NCBI RefSeq assembly: GCF_007994225.1
Contig: NZ_VLLL01000006.1
Span: 1,550,001-1,614,000 of the forward strand
Reading direction: 5' to 3'
Length of the DNA stretch: 64,000 nucleotides
Source of the DNA: Stackebrandtia albiflava
GTDB taxonomy: Bacteria; Actinomycetota; Actinomycetes; Mycobacteriales; Micromonosporaceae
This document shows, one piece after another, positions 16,012-24,328 of this stretch (position 1 is the first letter of the stretch; each line of letters starts with the position of its first letter). A model generated the notes under the pieces. It was not told where the DNA came from. It saw nothing but the letters and a program-made list of their open reading frames with translations, and ran no database searches. A program made the position numbers and the translations under genes.

Positions 16012-17040
16012 ATGAGACTTCGATGGGCTGTGGCGGCGGTGGCCGCGATCGCGGTGGGCGCCGGTGTGGCGGTGCTGGCGCAGGCGGAGGAGGCCGCCCC
16101 GGCGGGCGGATTCGACTTCGGGGCGCCGGAGGTCGTCGCGGACGGGCTCGAACTGCCGTGGGGCATGGACTTCCTACCGGACGGGTCGGCGCTGGTGACG
16201 CAACGCGACACCGCGCAGATCCTGCGGATGGCCCCAGGTGAGCCCGCCGAACCCGTAATGGTGGTGTCCGGGGTCGTGCCGGGCGGCGAGGGCGGCCTGC
16301 TCGGTCTCGCCGTGTCGCCCGCCTACGACACCGACGGACTGATCTACGTGTACTACACCGCCGAGTCCGACAACCGGGTCGGCACCGTCACCCTGGACGA
16401 CCACACGCCGACACCGGTGTTGACCGGGATCCCCAAGGCGAACATCCACAACGGAGGCCGGATCGAGTTCGGGCCGGACGGCATGCTGTACGTGACCACC
16501 GGCGACGCGGCCGACCGTGACGCCTCCCAGGATCCCGAGAACCTGGGAGGCAAGATCCTGCGGGTGGAGCCGGACGGCGCGGTGCCGTCCGACAACCCGT
16601 TCCCGGGTTCACCCGTCTACAGTCTCGGCCACCGCAACGTGCAGGGAATCGCGTGGACCGGGGACGGCCGGGCGTACGCCAGCGAACTCGGCCAGAACAC
16701 CTGGGACGAGGTCAACCACGTCGTGCCTGGCGCGAATTACGGGTGGCCCGTCGTGGAGGGACCCGGCGGTGAACCCGACTTCACGCCGCCCCTCCACACC
16801 TGGACCACGGCCGAGGCGTCACCCAGCGGCGCGGCGATCCACGGCGAGACCCTGTTCGTCGCGGCACTGCGAGGCAGTCGGCTGTGGCTCGTCCCGCTGG
16901 ACGGCGGTGAACCGTACAGCGTCCTCGACGGATCGTACGGCCGGCTCCGCACCGTCGAGATCGGACCGGACGGCTGGCTGTGGATCGCCACGTCCAACGG
17001 CGGCGACGACCTGGTGTTGCGGTTCCCGCCGACCACGTGA
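16012..17040 (+). CDS. PQQ-dependent aldose dehydrogenase-like secreted protein
   Basis: A 342-residue six-bladed propeller protein of the soluble glucose/aldose sugar dehydrogenase family. A signal peptide spans residues 1-24 with an AQAEEA cleavage region. LPWGMDFLPDG, GGEGGLLGLAV, HNGGRIEFGPDGMLYV, DPENLGGKILRV, YSLGHRNVQGIAW and GANYGWPVVEG follow the family order; the H in IHNGGR matches the usual catalytic-base position. Members oxidise sugars at the cell exterior with pyrroloquinoline quinone. No PQQ synthesis gene is in the window. GGAGG is 5 nt before the ATG. Confidence 0.88.
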   Translation: MRLRWAVAAVAAIAVGAGVAVLAQAEEAAPAGGFDFGAPEVVADGLELPWGMDFLPDGSALVTQRDTAQILRMAPGEPAEPVMVVSGVVPGGEGGLLGLAVSPAYDTDGLIYVYYTAESDNRVGTVTLDDHTPTPVLTGIPKANIHNGGRIEFGPDGMLYVTTGDAADRDASQDPENLGGKILRVEPDGAVPSDNPFPGSPVYSLGHRNVQGIAWTGDGRAYASELGQNTWDEVNHVVPGANYGWPVVEGPGGEPDFTPPLHTWTTAEASPSGAAIHGETLFVAALRGSRLWLVPLDGGEPYSVLDGSYGRLRTVEIGPDGWLWIATSNGGDDLVLRFPPTT

Positions 17041-17046
17041 CCCGCG

Positions 17047-17424
17047 TCAGCCACGGGGCCGGAACAGTCTGGCGTACCGTCCGGTGTCGGCGGTGAAGTC
17101 GACGATCCTCACCGGATTGCCCGCCGGGTCCCGGAACAGCGCGTAGCCGCCGGTCGGCAACGTCACCGGCCCGAACATCCAGTCCAGGTCGGAGTACGAG
17201 GCGTGGAACCGCGCGACGTCGTCGATGCGGAACACCGGACCGGCCCCGGCCGCCGACTCCACGGGATGTCGTTCCAGCATCACCTCGACATGGCTGGAGT
17301 CGGGTCCCGCCAACAGGACGGTGTCGTGGTCGGGCCTGGCGACGTCCCGGAATCCGACCTTCAGGTACAGGTCCGCGGCGGCGTCGATGTCCTCCACGGG
17401 ATACATGGTGCACAGAAGTTCCAT
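17047..17424 (-). CDS. VOC (glyoxalase/bleomycin resistance) superfamily protein
   Basis: A 125-residue single-domain VOC protein with paired beta-alpha-beta-beta-beta units: MELLCTMYPVEDIDAAADLY at the start, HVEVML as the mid-domain strand, and FRDPAGNPVRIVDF near the end. Substrate cannot be predicted. The ATG at 17424 is preferred over a GTG nine bases upstream because CACAGT ends 7 nt before it (leaderless). It converges with the sugar dehydrogenase gene, only 6 bp apart. Confidence 0.75.
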   Translation of the reverse strand: MELLCTMYPVEDIDAAADLYLKVGFRDVARPDHDTVLLAGPDSSHVEVMLERHPVESAAGAGPVFRIDDVARFHASYSDLDWMFGPVTLPTGGYALFRDPAGNPVRIVDFTADTGRYARLFRPRG

Positions 17425-17604
17425 ACCCCGCACTGTGCCGCAGCCGACCGGTGTTCCGCAATCGTCGATCCGGGTGTGACGGAGGTCCCGCCGGGAGGCC
17501 CCGGCCGCGCCGGTTCACCGGTGGTGACGCGTCACATTCGGACGGTCCGGGCGGCTCGCCGGTCGTCGGCGGGCTAGCCTGCGACCGGCGTTGGTTCACC
17601 CGGC

Positions 17605-17830
17605 CGATCCGGGTGTCGAGCCGGTTCCCCTCGTGGCGGGCCGGTGGAGAGGGAACCCGGTGCGATTCCGGGACTGCCCCGCAGCGGTGAACGAGAACGA
17701 CCGCCGTCAGGCGACCGGCACGGCCGGGTCGCCGAGCACTGGGCTCCAGCCCGGGAAGCGACGGCCGGTAGGCCCACCGGTGGTGACCCCACCGGATCGC
17801 TCACAGTCCGAAGACCTGCCGCGCCCGGCA
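17605..17830 (+). ncRNA. Cobalamin (B12) riboswitch
   Basis: The core elements of the cobalamin riboswitch appear in order: GAGAGGGAACCCGGTG (from 17647) with GATTCCGGGACTGCCCCGC, the B12-box region AGCGGTGA, then CACTGGGCTCCAGCCCGGGAAG (17737 on), and AGTCCGAAGACCTGCC (17805-17820). A TAGCCT box at 17575-17580 is a likely -10. There is no T-tract terminator before the gene; a hairpin CGGCAC/GTGCCG (17826-17841) and a pyrimidine run lie just before the ribosome binding site, so control is probably translational. Exact boundaries are approximate. Confidence 0.93.
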
Positions 17831-17872
17831 CCACCGTGCCGTCTCCGCACTCTCCTCGAGGGAAGGAACGCA

Positions 17873-18397
17873 GTGACCACACGCGAACCCGTGCCCGCGC
17901 GCACACCCGCCGACTCGGCGATCACCGTGTCCAGCATCATGAGCCCCCACGACACCAACCTCATGGGCACCGTCCATGGTGGAGTCGTGTTGAAGCTCAT
18001 CGACTCGGCGGCCGGGGTGGTCGCCGCCCGGCACTCCGGTGGCCCCGCCGTCACCGCCTCCATGGACGAGACGGTGTTCCTGGTGGCCGTCCGCGTCGGC
18101 GACGTCGTACACGTCGACGCCCGGATCACCTGGGCCGGCAGGACCTCCATGGAGGTCGCCGTCAAGGCGACCGCCGACCGCTGGAACGAGTCCGTACCGC
18201 CCACCACGGTCGCCACCGCCCACCTCGTGATGGTGGCCGTGGACGCCGACGGCGTCCCCCGCCCCGTCCCGGAACTCGTCACCGAGACACCCGAGGACGT
18301 CCGGCGATACCGGCAGGCGGAGATCCGCCGCAGCCACCGGCTCGCCCTGCGCGCCGCCCTGAAGGCCGCCGGTGAGGCGGGCGACGATGTTGCCTGA
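17873..18397 (+). CDS. Acyl-CoA thioesterase (hot-dog fold) under riboswitch control
   Basis: A 174-residue hot-dog acyl-CoA hydrolase of the YciA/BACH type, cleaving acyl-CoA to free acid and CoA in the cytoplasm. Motifs: MSPHDTNLMGTVHGGVVLKLID, with the catalytic Asp and HGG region at 24-40, then VHVDARITWAGRTSMEV. Here the strings are split over neighbouring strands. The GTG at 17873 has AAGGA 5 nt upstream, 43 nt after the riboswitch. Its stop region overlaps the next gene by 11 nt. B12 control suggests a link to propionyl/methylmalonyl-CoA metabolism, where B12 shortage would trap CoA; that is inference. Confidence 0.88.
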   Translation: MTTREPVPARTPADSAITVSSIMSPHDTNLMGTVHGGVVLKLIDSAAGVVAARHSGGPAVTASMDETVFLVAVRVGDVVHVDARITWAGRTSMEVAVKATADRWNESVPPTTVATAHLVMVAVDADGVPRPVPELVTETPEDVRRYRQAEIRRSHRLALRAALKAAGEAGDDVA

Positions 18398-19010
18398 GGC
18401 CGCGACCTACCTGGCGTACCTGGGCGCCATCGCGCTGCTGATGATCACACCGGGACCGGACATGATGTTCGTACTGGCCAACGCGGGACGGTGGGGTGTG
18501 CGCGCCGGCGTCGCCGCCGCGGTCGGGGTCGCCGCCGGTGAGGCCGTCCACGTCGCGGCGGCGGCGGTCGGCCTGGCGTCGCTGTTCGCCGCGAACCCGG
18601 TGCTGTACCAGGTGGTCCGGTACGCCGGTGCCGGATATCTCGTGTGGCTGGGGATCAGGGCGCTACGGCACCGGGCCGACACCGCCCGGCCGCAGTCCGG
18701 CGAGTCGGGATGGTGGCGGTCGTTCCGGCGCGGCCTGGTCACCAACGTCCTCAACCCGAAGATGGCGTTGTTCACGGTGGCCTTCCTGCCGCAGTTCATC
18801 GATCCCGCGCGCGGTTTCGTCACCGGGCAACTGCTCGTGCTGGGCGCCACCTTCATCGCCGTCCAGTTGACGGTGGACCTCGGGCTCGCCCTCCTGGCCG
18901 GGCGGTTCGGCGACAGGTGGCTGCGGCGGCCGTCGGTGGCCCGCCGCATCAACACCGTCACCGGCACCGTCTTCATCGGACTCGGCGCCCGGCTGGCGAC
19001 ACTGGGCTGA
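18387..19010 (+). CDS. LysE/RhtB-family exporter
   Basis: A 207-residue membrane protein with about six helices. The family signature is clear: MITPGPDMMFVLANAGRWG near residues 14-32, a G-rich helix, and GLVTNVLNPKMALFTVAFLPQF in the middle. LysE/RhtB proteins export amino acids or related small molecules. The ATG at 18387 lies inside the thioesterase gene (11-nt overlap), so the two are translated together and share the upstream cobalamin riboswitch. Substrate is not predictable. Confidence 0.88.
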   Translation: MLPEAATYLAYLGAIALLMITPGPDMMFVLANAGRWGVRAGVAAAVGVAAGEAVHVAAAAVGLASLFAANPVLYQVVRYAGAGYLVWLGIRALRHRADTARPQSGESGWWRSFRRGLVTNVLNPKMALFTVAFLPQFIDPARGFVTGQLLVLGATFIAVQLTVDLGLALLAGRFGDRWLRRPSVARRINTVTGTVFIGLGARLATLG

Positions 19011-19013
19011 CGC

Positions 19014-19044
19014 GGTACCGGTGCGGTCCGGCCGCACCGGTACC
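19014..19044. terminator. Bidirectional terminator between LysE and response regulator
   Basis: GGTACCGGTGCGG (19014-19026) and its exact complement (19032-19044) form a 13-bp stem with a 5-nt loop between convergent genes. Confidence 0.8.
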
Positions 19045-19052
19045 CGCACGGT

Positions 19053-19718
19053 TCACCCTCGGGGCACGATCAGTCCGCTCTCGTAGGCGATGATCACCAG
19101 TTGCGTCCGGTCCCGGACGGCGAGCTTGGTCAACAGGTGACTCACGTGCGTCTTGACCGTCGCCAGGCTCACCGTCAGGTGCGCGGCGATCTCGGCGTTC
19201 GACAGGCCCCTGCCCACCAGCACCAGGATCTCCCGCTCCCGCGCCGTCACCTCGTCGAGCCGGCGCGCGAGCGGCCCCGGAGCGGCGGGCCGCCTGGTGA
19301 ACTCGGCGATGAGCCGACGGGTGACGGTGGGCGCCAACAGGCTCTCACCGGCGGCCACCACCCGGATCGCGTGCAGCAACTGCGCCGGTGGCGCGTCCTT
19401 CAGCAGGAAGCCGCTCGCCCCGGCCCGCATACTCGCCCACACGTACTCGTCGAGGTCGAACGTCGTCAGCATCAGGACCCGTGTCGCGGCGTGGCGGCGG
19501 CATATCAGCCGGGTCGCCTCGATCCCGTCGGTGCCGGGCATCCGCACGTCCATGAGCACGACGTCGGGGGACAACCGGTCGGTGGCCCGGACCGCGGCCG
19601 CGCCGTCACCCGCCTGGCCCACCACGCGGAGGTCGTCCTCGCAGTCGATGAGGACCGCGAAACTGCCGCGCAGCAGTTCCTGGTCGTCGGCGATCAGGAC
19701 GGTCGTCGGCGCGGTCAT
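19053..19718 (-). CDS. NarL/FixJ-family response regulator
   Basis: A 221-residue two-domain regulator. The receiver has acidic pocket D11-D12, phosphorylation site D57 ([10 protein letters not shown]) and the Lys of LLKDAPP; the C-terminal LuxR-type helix-turn-helix is [22 protein letters not shown]-like, with VTAREREIL and [21 protein letters not shown] split over two helices. Its start overlaps the kinase stop by four bases (ATGA), so it is translated with the kinase. The likely target is the palindrome at 20925-20940 in front of the divergent ABC transporter. Confidence 0.92.
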   Translation of the reverse strand: MTAPTTVLIADDQELLRGSFAVLIDCEDDLRVVGQAGDGAAAVRATDRLSPDVVLMDVRMPGTDGIEATRLICRRHAATRVLMLTTFDLDEYVWASMRAGASGFLLKDAPPAQLLHAIRVVAAGESLLAPTVTRRLIAEFTRRPAAPGPLARRLDEVTAREREILVLVGRGLSNAEIAAHLTVSLATVKTHVSHLLTKLAVRDRTQLVIIAYESGLIVPRG

Positions 19719-20875
19719 GACACTCCGGAGGGCAACGGCAGGGACGCGGTGACCCGGAATCCGCCGTCGGCGGTGTGGTCGGCGTGGAACTCCCCATGGT
19801 AGGCCGCGACCCGTTCGGCCATGCCGCGCAGGCCGTGCCCGGGCACCGAGGTCGCGGACGCGGCCCGGCCCGCGGTGTTCTCCACCAGGATCCGCAGCTC
19901 CCGCGACTCCACCGTCACCGAGACGTCGCACCGCGCCGGAGCCGCGTGCTTCACCACGTTGGTCACGGCCTCCTGAACGATCCGGTACGCCGCCAACTCG
20001 ACACCGGCGGGCAGCGGGCCGGGAGACGGCGCGTGGACGTGCAACTCGACCCCGGCCGCCGCCGCCCGCGCGCCCAGCCCCGGCAGGTCCGCCAGCCGGG
20101 GAACCGCCTCGTCGATCGTGTCCCCGGTGCGCAGGATCCCCAGGATGTGCCGGATCTCGGTGAGCGACCCCTTCGCCGCCGACTCGATGTCGCGCAGCGA
20201 CTCCCACGCCGTCTCGGGACGTTTGGCGCCGACGTGGTTGGCGACCTGCGCCTTCACCGCTATCAGGCTCATGGTGTGCGCCACGACGTCGTGCAGTTCG
20301 CGCGCGATGCGCAGCCGCTCCTCGGCCACCCGTTGGTCGGCCAGTTGCCTCGCCGCCGCCGCGGCCGCGTCCCGGCGGCCCTGCACCGCCTGCCCCAGAC
20401 TCCAGGCACCGCCGAGCACCACGCAGCCGATCAGCAGCGACGTCAACATCTCGGGCGCCGGCGACGGCGCCCCCATCACCGTCAGGCACGGGAACACCGA
20501 CAACACGATTCCGGTGATCACGGTGGTGAGGACCCGGCTGCGCGCCCGGTGCCCGACCGCCACCGTGTACAGGGTGAAACCCGCCGCCGCGAACCAGTCG
20601 TAATGCCAGTCCCACAGCAGTGACGACAGGGTCGCCACCAACACGATCCCGAACGCGGTACGCGGCAGGTACCGCCGGAACCCGACCGGCAGCGTCATCG
20701 CCGCCGTCAGGACCACCACCGCCCACACCGGCACGGCGGTGTCACCGGGGAGGTCGGCGAGCACCAGCAACCCGAATCCGGCGACGGCGAGCCAGTCGAG
20801 CGCCACGAGCCGGCCGGGAGGCCGCGGTCCGGCCGGGGCGGGCGGCCACGCCGGAGAGGTCGATGGGGCGTTCAC
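19715..20875 (-). CDS. Sensor histidine kinase, DesK/LiaS-like (HisKA_3)
   Basis: A 386-residue kinase with five or six membrane helices in the first 160 residues and almost no extracellular loop, a design common in intramembrane sensors of envelope or antibiotic stress. The phosphoacceptor is H195 in [28 protein letters not shown] is the N box and [11 protein letters not shown] the G box. The GTG at 20875 is leaderless, with TAGGGT 6 nt upstream. It forms an operon with the response regulator and is divergent from an ABC transporter, the typical arrangement for a self-contained sensing and export unit. Confidence 0.9.
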   Translation of the reverse strand: MNAPSTSPAWPPAPAGPRPPGRLVALDWLAVAGFGLLVLADLPGDTAVPVWAVVVLTAAMTLPVGFRRYLPRTAFGIVLVATLSSLLWDWHYDWFAAAGFTLYTVAVGHRARSRVLTTVITGIVLSVFPCLTVMGAPSPAPEMLTSLLIGCVVLGGAWSLGQAVQGRRDAAAAAARQLADQRVAEERLRIARELHDVVAHTMSLIAVKAQVANHVGAKRPETAWESLRDIESAAKGSLTEIRHILGILRTGDTIDEAVPRLADLPGLGARAAAAGVELHVHAPSPGPLPAGVELAAYRIVQEAVTNVVKHAAPARCDVSVTVESRELRILVENTAGRAASATSVPGHGLRGMAERVAAYHGEFHADHTADGGFRVTASLPLPSGVS

Positions 20876-20924
20876 CCTGCGACCCTAGCCGCGAAACCGC
20901 CCCCCGGCCTCCGGCCGGAGGATG

Positions 20925-20940
20925 TCATCCCCGGGGATGA
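20925..20940. promoter_or_regulatory. Perfect palindrome, candidate response-regulator site
   Basis: TCATCCCCGGGGATGA is a perfect 16-bp palindrome in the 164-bp gap between the two-component operon and the divergent ABC transporter genes. NarL-family regulators bind such inverted repeats; it is well placed to control both directions. Confidence 0.6.
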
Positions 20941-21039
20941 GGGCGCCGGTCGGTGGGCCACCCGGTCACTCCGGCGGCCGATGTCGATGTCGGTCGGCGC
21001 CCCGATGCGTACCGGTCCGGATCCGGCGAGGCTTCCGGT

Positions 21040-21942
21040 GTGATCGAGATACGAGATCTGACCAAGCGATACCGGGGCCGGGCGGCCGTCGACGGACTCT
21101 CCTTCGACGTCTCGCCCGGCACGGTGACCGGCTTCCTGGGCCCCAACGGGGCCGGCAAGACCACGACCCTGCGGGTGCTGTTGGGCCTCGCCGACGCCGA
21201 CGGCGGTTCCGCCAGGCTCGGCGGCCACCGATACCGGGACCTGCACCGACCACTGTGTCACGTCGGTGCGCTTCTCGACGGCGGTGGGCATCCCGGGCGG
21301 ACCGCCCGTGGACATCTCAGGGGGATGGCCGCCGCCAACGGCATCGGTCGTCAACGGGTGGAGGCCGTCCTGGACGAGGTGGGCCTGGCGTCGGTGGCGC
21401 GCAGGCGGATCGGCGGCTTCTCCCTGGGTATGCGGCAGCGGTTGGGGATAGCGGCGGCCCTGCTGGGCGATCCGGCGACGCTCGTCTTCGACGAACCGGT
21501 CAACGGCCTGGACCCCGACGGCGTCCGCTGGCTCCGCGAACTGCTGCGGCGGCTGGCGGGGGAGGGGCGCACGGTGTTGCTGTCCAGCCACCTCATGAGT
21601 GAGATGGAGTTGACCGCCGACCGCCTCGTCGTCATCGGGCGGGGGCGGCTCGTGGCCGACACCTCCGTCGCCGAACTGGCCGCCCGGTTCTCGCAGGGCG
21701 TCTCGGTGCGCACCCCGGACCCGGACGGACTGTCGGCCGTGGTCGCCGGAGCCGGAGGAGAGGTGGCCACCGGGCCGGACGGCGCGATCTTCGTGTCCGG
21801 AATGGACGCGGCCTCGGTCGCGGAGGCCGCGGCCGCCCGCGGCGTCATCCTGCACGAGGTCGCCACCCACCGGTCGACGCTGGAGGACGCCTACCTGCGG
21901 TTGACCGCCGACAGTCTCGAATACAGCGGAGGTGCGTCGTGA
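21040..21942 (+). CDS. ABC transporter ATP-binding protein
   Basis: A 300-residue ATPase of the DrrA/bacitracin-exporter type. Walker A is GPNGAGKTT (about 37-45), the signature is FSLGMRQRLG, Walker B is LVFDEP, and the H-loop is SSHLMSEME. The C-terminal 80 residues form the accessory domain common in drug and lantibiotic exporters. The GTG at 21040 directly precedes IEIRDLTKRY. The stop shares a base with the next start (TGATG). With the divergent kinase/regulator pair it forms a likely stress-response export unit. Confidence 0.9.
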   Translation: MIEIRDLTKRYRGRAAVDGLSFDVSPGTVTGFLGPNGAGKTTTLRVLLGLADADGGSARLGGHRYRDLHRPLCHVGALLDGGGHPGRTARGHLRGMAAANGIGRQRVEAVLDEVGLASVARRRIGGFSLGMRQRLGIAAALLGDPATLVFDEPVNGLDPDGVRWLRELLRRLAGEGRTVLLSSHLMSEMELTADRLVVIGRGRLVADTSVAELAARFSQGVSVRTPDPDGLSAVVAGAGGEVATGPDGAIFVSGMDAASVAEAAAARGVILHEVATHRSTLEDAYLRLTADSLEYSGGAS

Positions 21943-22715
21943 TGCGGCAGTACACGTCGGCGGTGGCCGGCGAATGGCACAAGCTGGCGGGTCTGCGCTC
22001 CACCTGGTGGGCGTTGACCGCGATCGTGGTGGTGGCCTGCGGGCTCGCCGGGCTGTTCGGCGCGTTGTTCGAGGGCTATCCCCAGACCGCGGAGGACGCC
22101 AGGGCGTTCGATCCGATGTTCCCCACCGGTCTGGCACTCAGTAACGCCCTGCTGGCGGTGGTCGCCTTCGCGGTGCTGGCGATGGGCGGCGAGCGGTCCG
22201 GCCGGTCGTTGCAGACGTCGTTGCTGGCCGTACCACGTCGGGGCGTCCTGTACCTCGCGAAGTTGACCGTCACGATGCTGCTGGTCCTGGCGGTGTGCGC
22301 GGTGACGGTGCCGGTGTCGTTCCTGTTGTCGCAGCGGACGTTGGGCGACCTGGGAGTGGGATTCGACGCGCCCGGGGCGGTGGAGATGGTCGCCGGTTCG
22401 ACGTTGTACCTGCTGTTGATGGCGGTGTTCGCCTTCGGTCTCACCGGGATGTTGCGCCGGTCGGCGTTGGTGCTGGCGTTGTTGATGCCGCTGCTGTTCC
22501 TCAGTTCGCAGGGTTTGGGGAACATTCCGGCGATCAAGGACGTGGTCCAGTGGTTCCCGGACCAGGGCGGTCAGATCATCCTGCACGTGGTGCCCGAGGA
22601 CGATTCCCGGTTCGCGAAGGACTACGGCGCCTGGACGGGGTTGGCGGTGGTCGCGGGCTGGGCGGCGCTGACCTGTGTCGGAGGGTGGCTGGTCACCCGG
22701 CGGTCCGAGGGCTGA
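21942..22715 (+). CDS. ABC-2 type transporter permease
   Basis: A 257-residue membrane protein with six predicted helices, starting with the typical cytoplasmic EWHKLAGLRSTWWAL segment and ending in a GWLVTRRSEG tail. It is translated together with the ATPase (TGATG overlap) and forms the membrane part of the exporter. Between helices is a periplasmic-side loop with VPEDDSRFAKDYG. A GTG three bases upstream is an alternative start. Substrate unknown. Confidence 0.88.
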   Translation: MRQYTSAVAGEWHKLAGLRSTWWALTAIVVVACGLAGLFGALFEGYPQTAEDARAFDPMFPTGLALSNALLAVVAFAVLAMGGERSGRSLQTSLLAVPRRGVLYLAKLTVTMLLVLAVCAVTVPVSFLLSQRTLGDLGVGFDAPGAVEMVAGSTLYLLLMAVFAFGLTGMLRRSALVLALLMPLLFLSSQGLGNIPAIKDVVQWFPDQGGQIILHVVPEDDSRFAKDYGAWTGLAVVAGWAALTCVGGWLVTRRSEG

Positions 22716-22734
22716 GGACCCCGGGTTGCACTCC

Positions 22735-22776
22735 TTGGCTAAGCATGTTAGCTTTTTGGCTAACCTACTTAGCCAA
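22735..22776. promoter_or_regulatory. Two abutting 21-bp operators for the hydrolase/TetR operon
   Basis: Two direct copies of a 21-bp unit touch each other: TTGGCTAA-gcatg-TTAGC-ttt (22735-22755) and TTGGCTAA-cctac-TTAGCCAA (22756-22776). The second is a perfect 8-5-8 palindrome, the first a partial one. The 14-bp outer arms of the whole block are also complementary. The sites lie over the probable promoter, 13 nt before the hydrolase start codon, and are the obvious targets for the TetR-family protein encoded second in the operon. Confidence 0.8.
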
Positions 22777-22788
22777 GGAGTGAGATCA

Positions 22789-23580
22789 GTGAAGACCATC
22801 GCCCTCGAAGACGGAACCATCGCCTACCGGGAGTCCGGCCCCGCCGACGGCCCGCTCGTCGTCCTCGCGCACGGCATGGGCGACACCCACGCCACCTACC
22901 GGTTCCTCGCGCCGGAACTGGCCGCCGCCGGATACCGGGTGATCACCCCCGACCTGCGCGGCGCCGGAGAGTCCTCCCTCGAATGGCCCCGCTACGGCAC
23001 CCTCGCCGTCGCCGAGGACCTCACGGCGCTGATCGCAGGCCTCGGCGGACCCGCGGTACTCATCGGACACTCGTTCACCGCCGGTTCCGTCGCCCACATC
23101 GCGGCGGACCGGCCGGACCTGGTGTCCGCGCTGGTCCTCCTGGGCCCGGCGGTCCGCCACGAGAAGCCCAACCCCGTCATGAACCTGGTGGCGAGACTCG
23201 TCACCGGTAACGCCGCATTGTGGACGATGTACTACCGGTCGCTGTACCCCGGTGCCAAACCCGCCGACTTCTCCGAGTACCTGGCCGGCCTGAAGAGGTC
23301 GCTGCGCCGCCCGGGCGGGATGCGCGCCGTGCGGGGAACCCTGGACTCCTTCACCGTCGACCGCCCACCCGAGCTGTCGAAGGTCACCGCCCCCGCGCTG
23401 GTCGTCATGGGAGGCAAGGACGGCGACTTCTCCGACCCGGCGGGCGAGGCACGCCGCATCGCCACCACCCTGGCCGGGCCGTCCGACGCGCTGGTGCTGC
23501 CGGAGTCGGGCCACTATCCGCACGTCGACGCCGCCGCCGAGGTGACCGCGGCCGTGCGCGAGTTCCTGGCGGCCCACTGA
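22789..23580 (+). CDS. Alpha/beta hydrolase
   Basis: A 263-residue hydrolase. The oxyanion loop is LAHGMGDTHATY, the nucleophile elbow is LIGHSFTAGS (Ser near residue 98), the acid is in GGKDGDFSDP and the catalytic His in ESGHYPHV. The elbow is GHSFTAG rather than the canonical GxSxG with a second Gly, so it reads G-H-S-F-T; activity may be atypical. The GTG at 22789 has AAGGAG 8 nt upstream. It is the first gene of an operon with a TetR regulator (TGATG overlap) behind two operators. Substrate unknown. Confidence 0.85.
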   Translation: MKTIALEDGTIAYRESGPADGPLVVLAHGMGDTHATYRFLAPELAAAGYRVITPDLRGAGESSLEWPRYGTLAVAEDLTALIAGLGGPAVLIGHSFTAGSVAHIAADRPDLVSALVLLGPAVRHEKPNPVMNLVARLVTGNAALWTMYYRSLYPGAKPADFSEYLAGLKRSLRRPGGMRAVRGTLDSFTVDRPPELSKVTAPALVVMGGKDGDFSDPAGEARRIATTLAGPSDALVLPESGHYPHVDAAAEVTAAVREFLAAH

Positions 23581-24131
23581 TGGCGCGCGCGGGACTCACC
23601 GGCGAGGTCGTCGTCGACCTGGCACTGGAGGTCGTCGACCGCGACGGACCCGACGGGTTGACCCTCGCGGCCGTGGCCAAACTCGCCACCGTCGCGACAC
23701 CGTCGCTGTACAAGCACGTCGCGGGCCTGCCCGAGCTCCGGACCCTCGTCGGCGTCCGGGTGATGGACGAACTCACCGAACGGGTCACCGCGGCCGTCCT
23801 CGGCCACGGCGGCGTGGCCGGGCTGGAACGCTTCATGCGGGCGTACCGCTCCTACGTCGCCGACCATCCGCGACGCTACGCCGCCATGCCGCAGCGGCCG
23901 TCGGACGACCCCCGGTGGGCGGCCGCCTCAGACCGGTTGGTGGGAGTGCTGTTCGCGCAGCTCGACGGGTGCGGCCTGACGGGGTCCGCCGCCGTGGACA
24001 GGGCGCGGGCGATCCGCGCCGCCGTCCACGGGTTCGCGACCCTGGAGGCCGCGGGCGGCTTCCAACTGGCCGAGGACGTCGACGCGAGCTACCGGCACCT
24101 GACCGAGCTGCTGACGGCCGGTCTCCGCTAG
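23580..24131 (+). CDS. TetR-family repressor with WHG-type C-terminal domain
   Basis: A 183-residue regulator. The N-terminal helix-turn-helix is LTLAAVAKLATVATPSLYKHV-like (residues about 24-44, given here in two parts: LTLAAVAKLA and TPSLYKHVAG). The C-terminal half fits the TetR_C_33/WHG group (AIRAAVHGFATLEAAGGFQL). Its ATG overlaps the hydrolase stop by one base. It probably represses its own operon by binding the two 21-bp sites at 22735-22776. The inducer is unknown. Confidence 0.88.
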   Translation: MARAGLTGEVVVDLALEVVDRDGPDGLTLAAVAKLATVATPSLYKHVAGLPELRTLVGVRVMDELTERVTAAVLGHGGVAGLERFMRAYRSYVADHPRRYAAMPQRPSDDPRWAAASDRLVGVLFAQLDGCGLTGSAAVDRARAIRAAVHGFATLEAAGGFQLAEDVDASYRHLTELLTAGLR

Positions 24132-24226
24132 CCGCCACCGACCGCGGGACCGTTGCGGACCAGTGGTGCCTTCCAGGGCGGGGCGCACCCGGATCCGGCT
24201 CGGGGGCCGCCACTCCTCCTCCCCAT
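24128..24226 (-). pseudogene. Very short ORF or gene remnant with leaderless promoter
   Basis: On the minus strand an AGCCTA/TAGGCT box (24234-24239) lies 7 nt before an ATG at 24226, a typical leaderless start in this genome. The frame runs only 32 codons (MGRRSGGPRAGSGC...) and stops within the TetR 3' end. Upstream (24280-24288) is TGTGGATAA, a DnaA-box-like word. It could be the decayed head of a lost gene. Support is weak. Confidence 0.2.
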
Positions 24227-24328
24227 GGCGTCGAGCCTATGCCGCATCGGGGCGGGCGTCGAGGCCCGCCGCCGGGGGCTGTGGATAACCCACCGGTTGT
24301 GGACGACGGGCGGGGAACGGTCACGGGT

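Noticed and set aside
24280-24306. DnaA-box-like words TGTGGATAA and TTGTGGACG
   Set aside because: Only two copies, no dnaA/dnaN neighbours and no AT-rich unwinding region, so not an origin.
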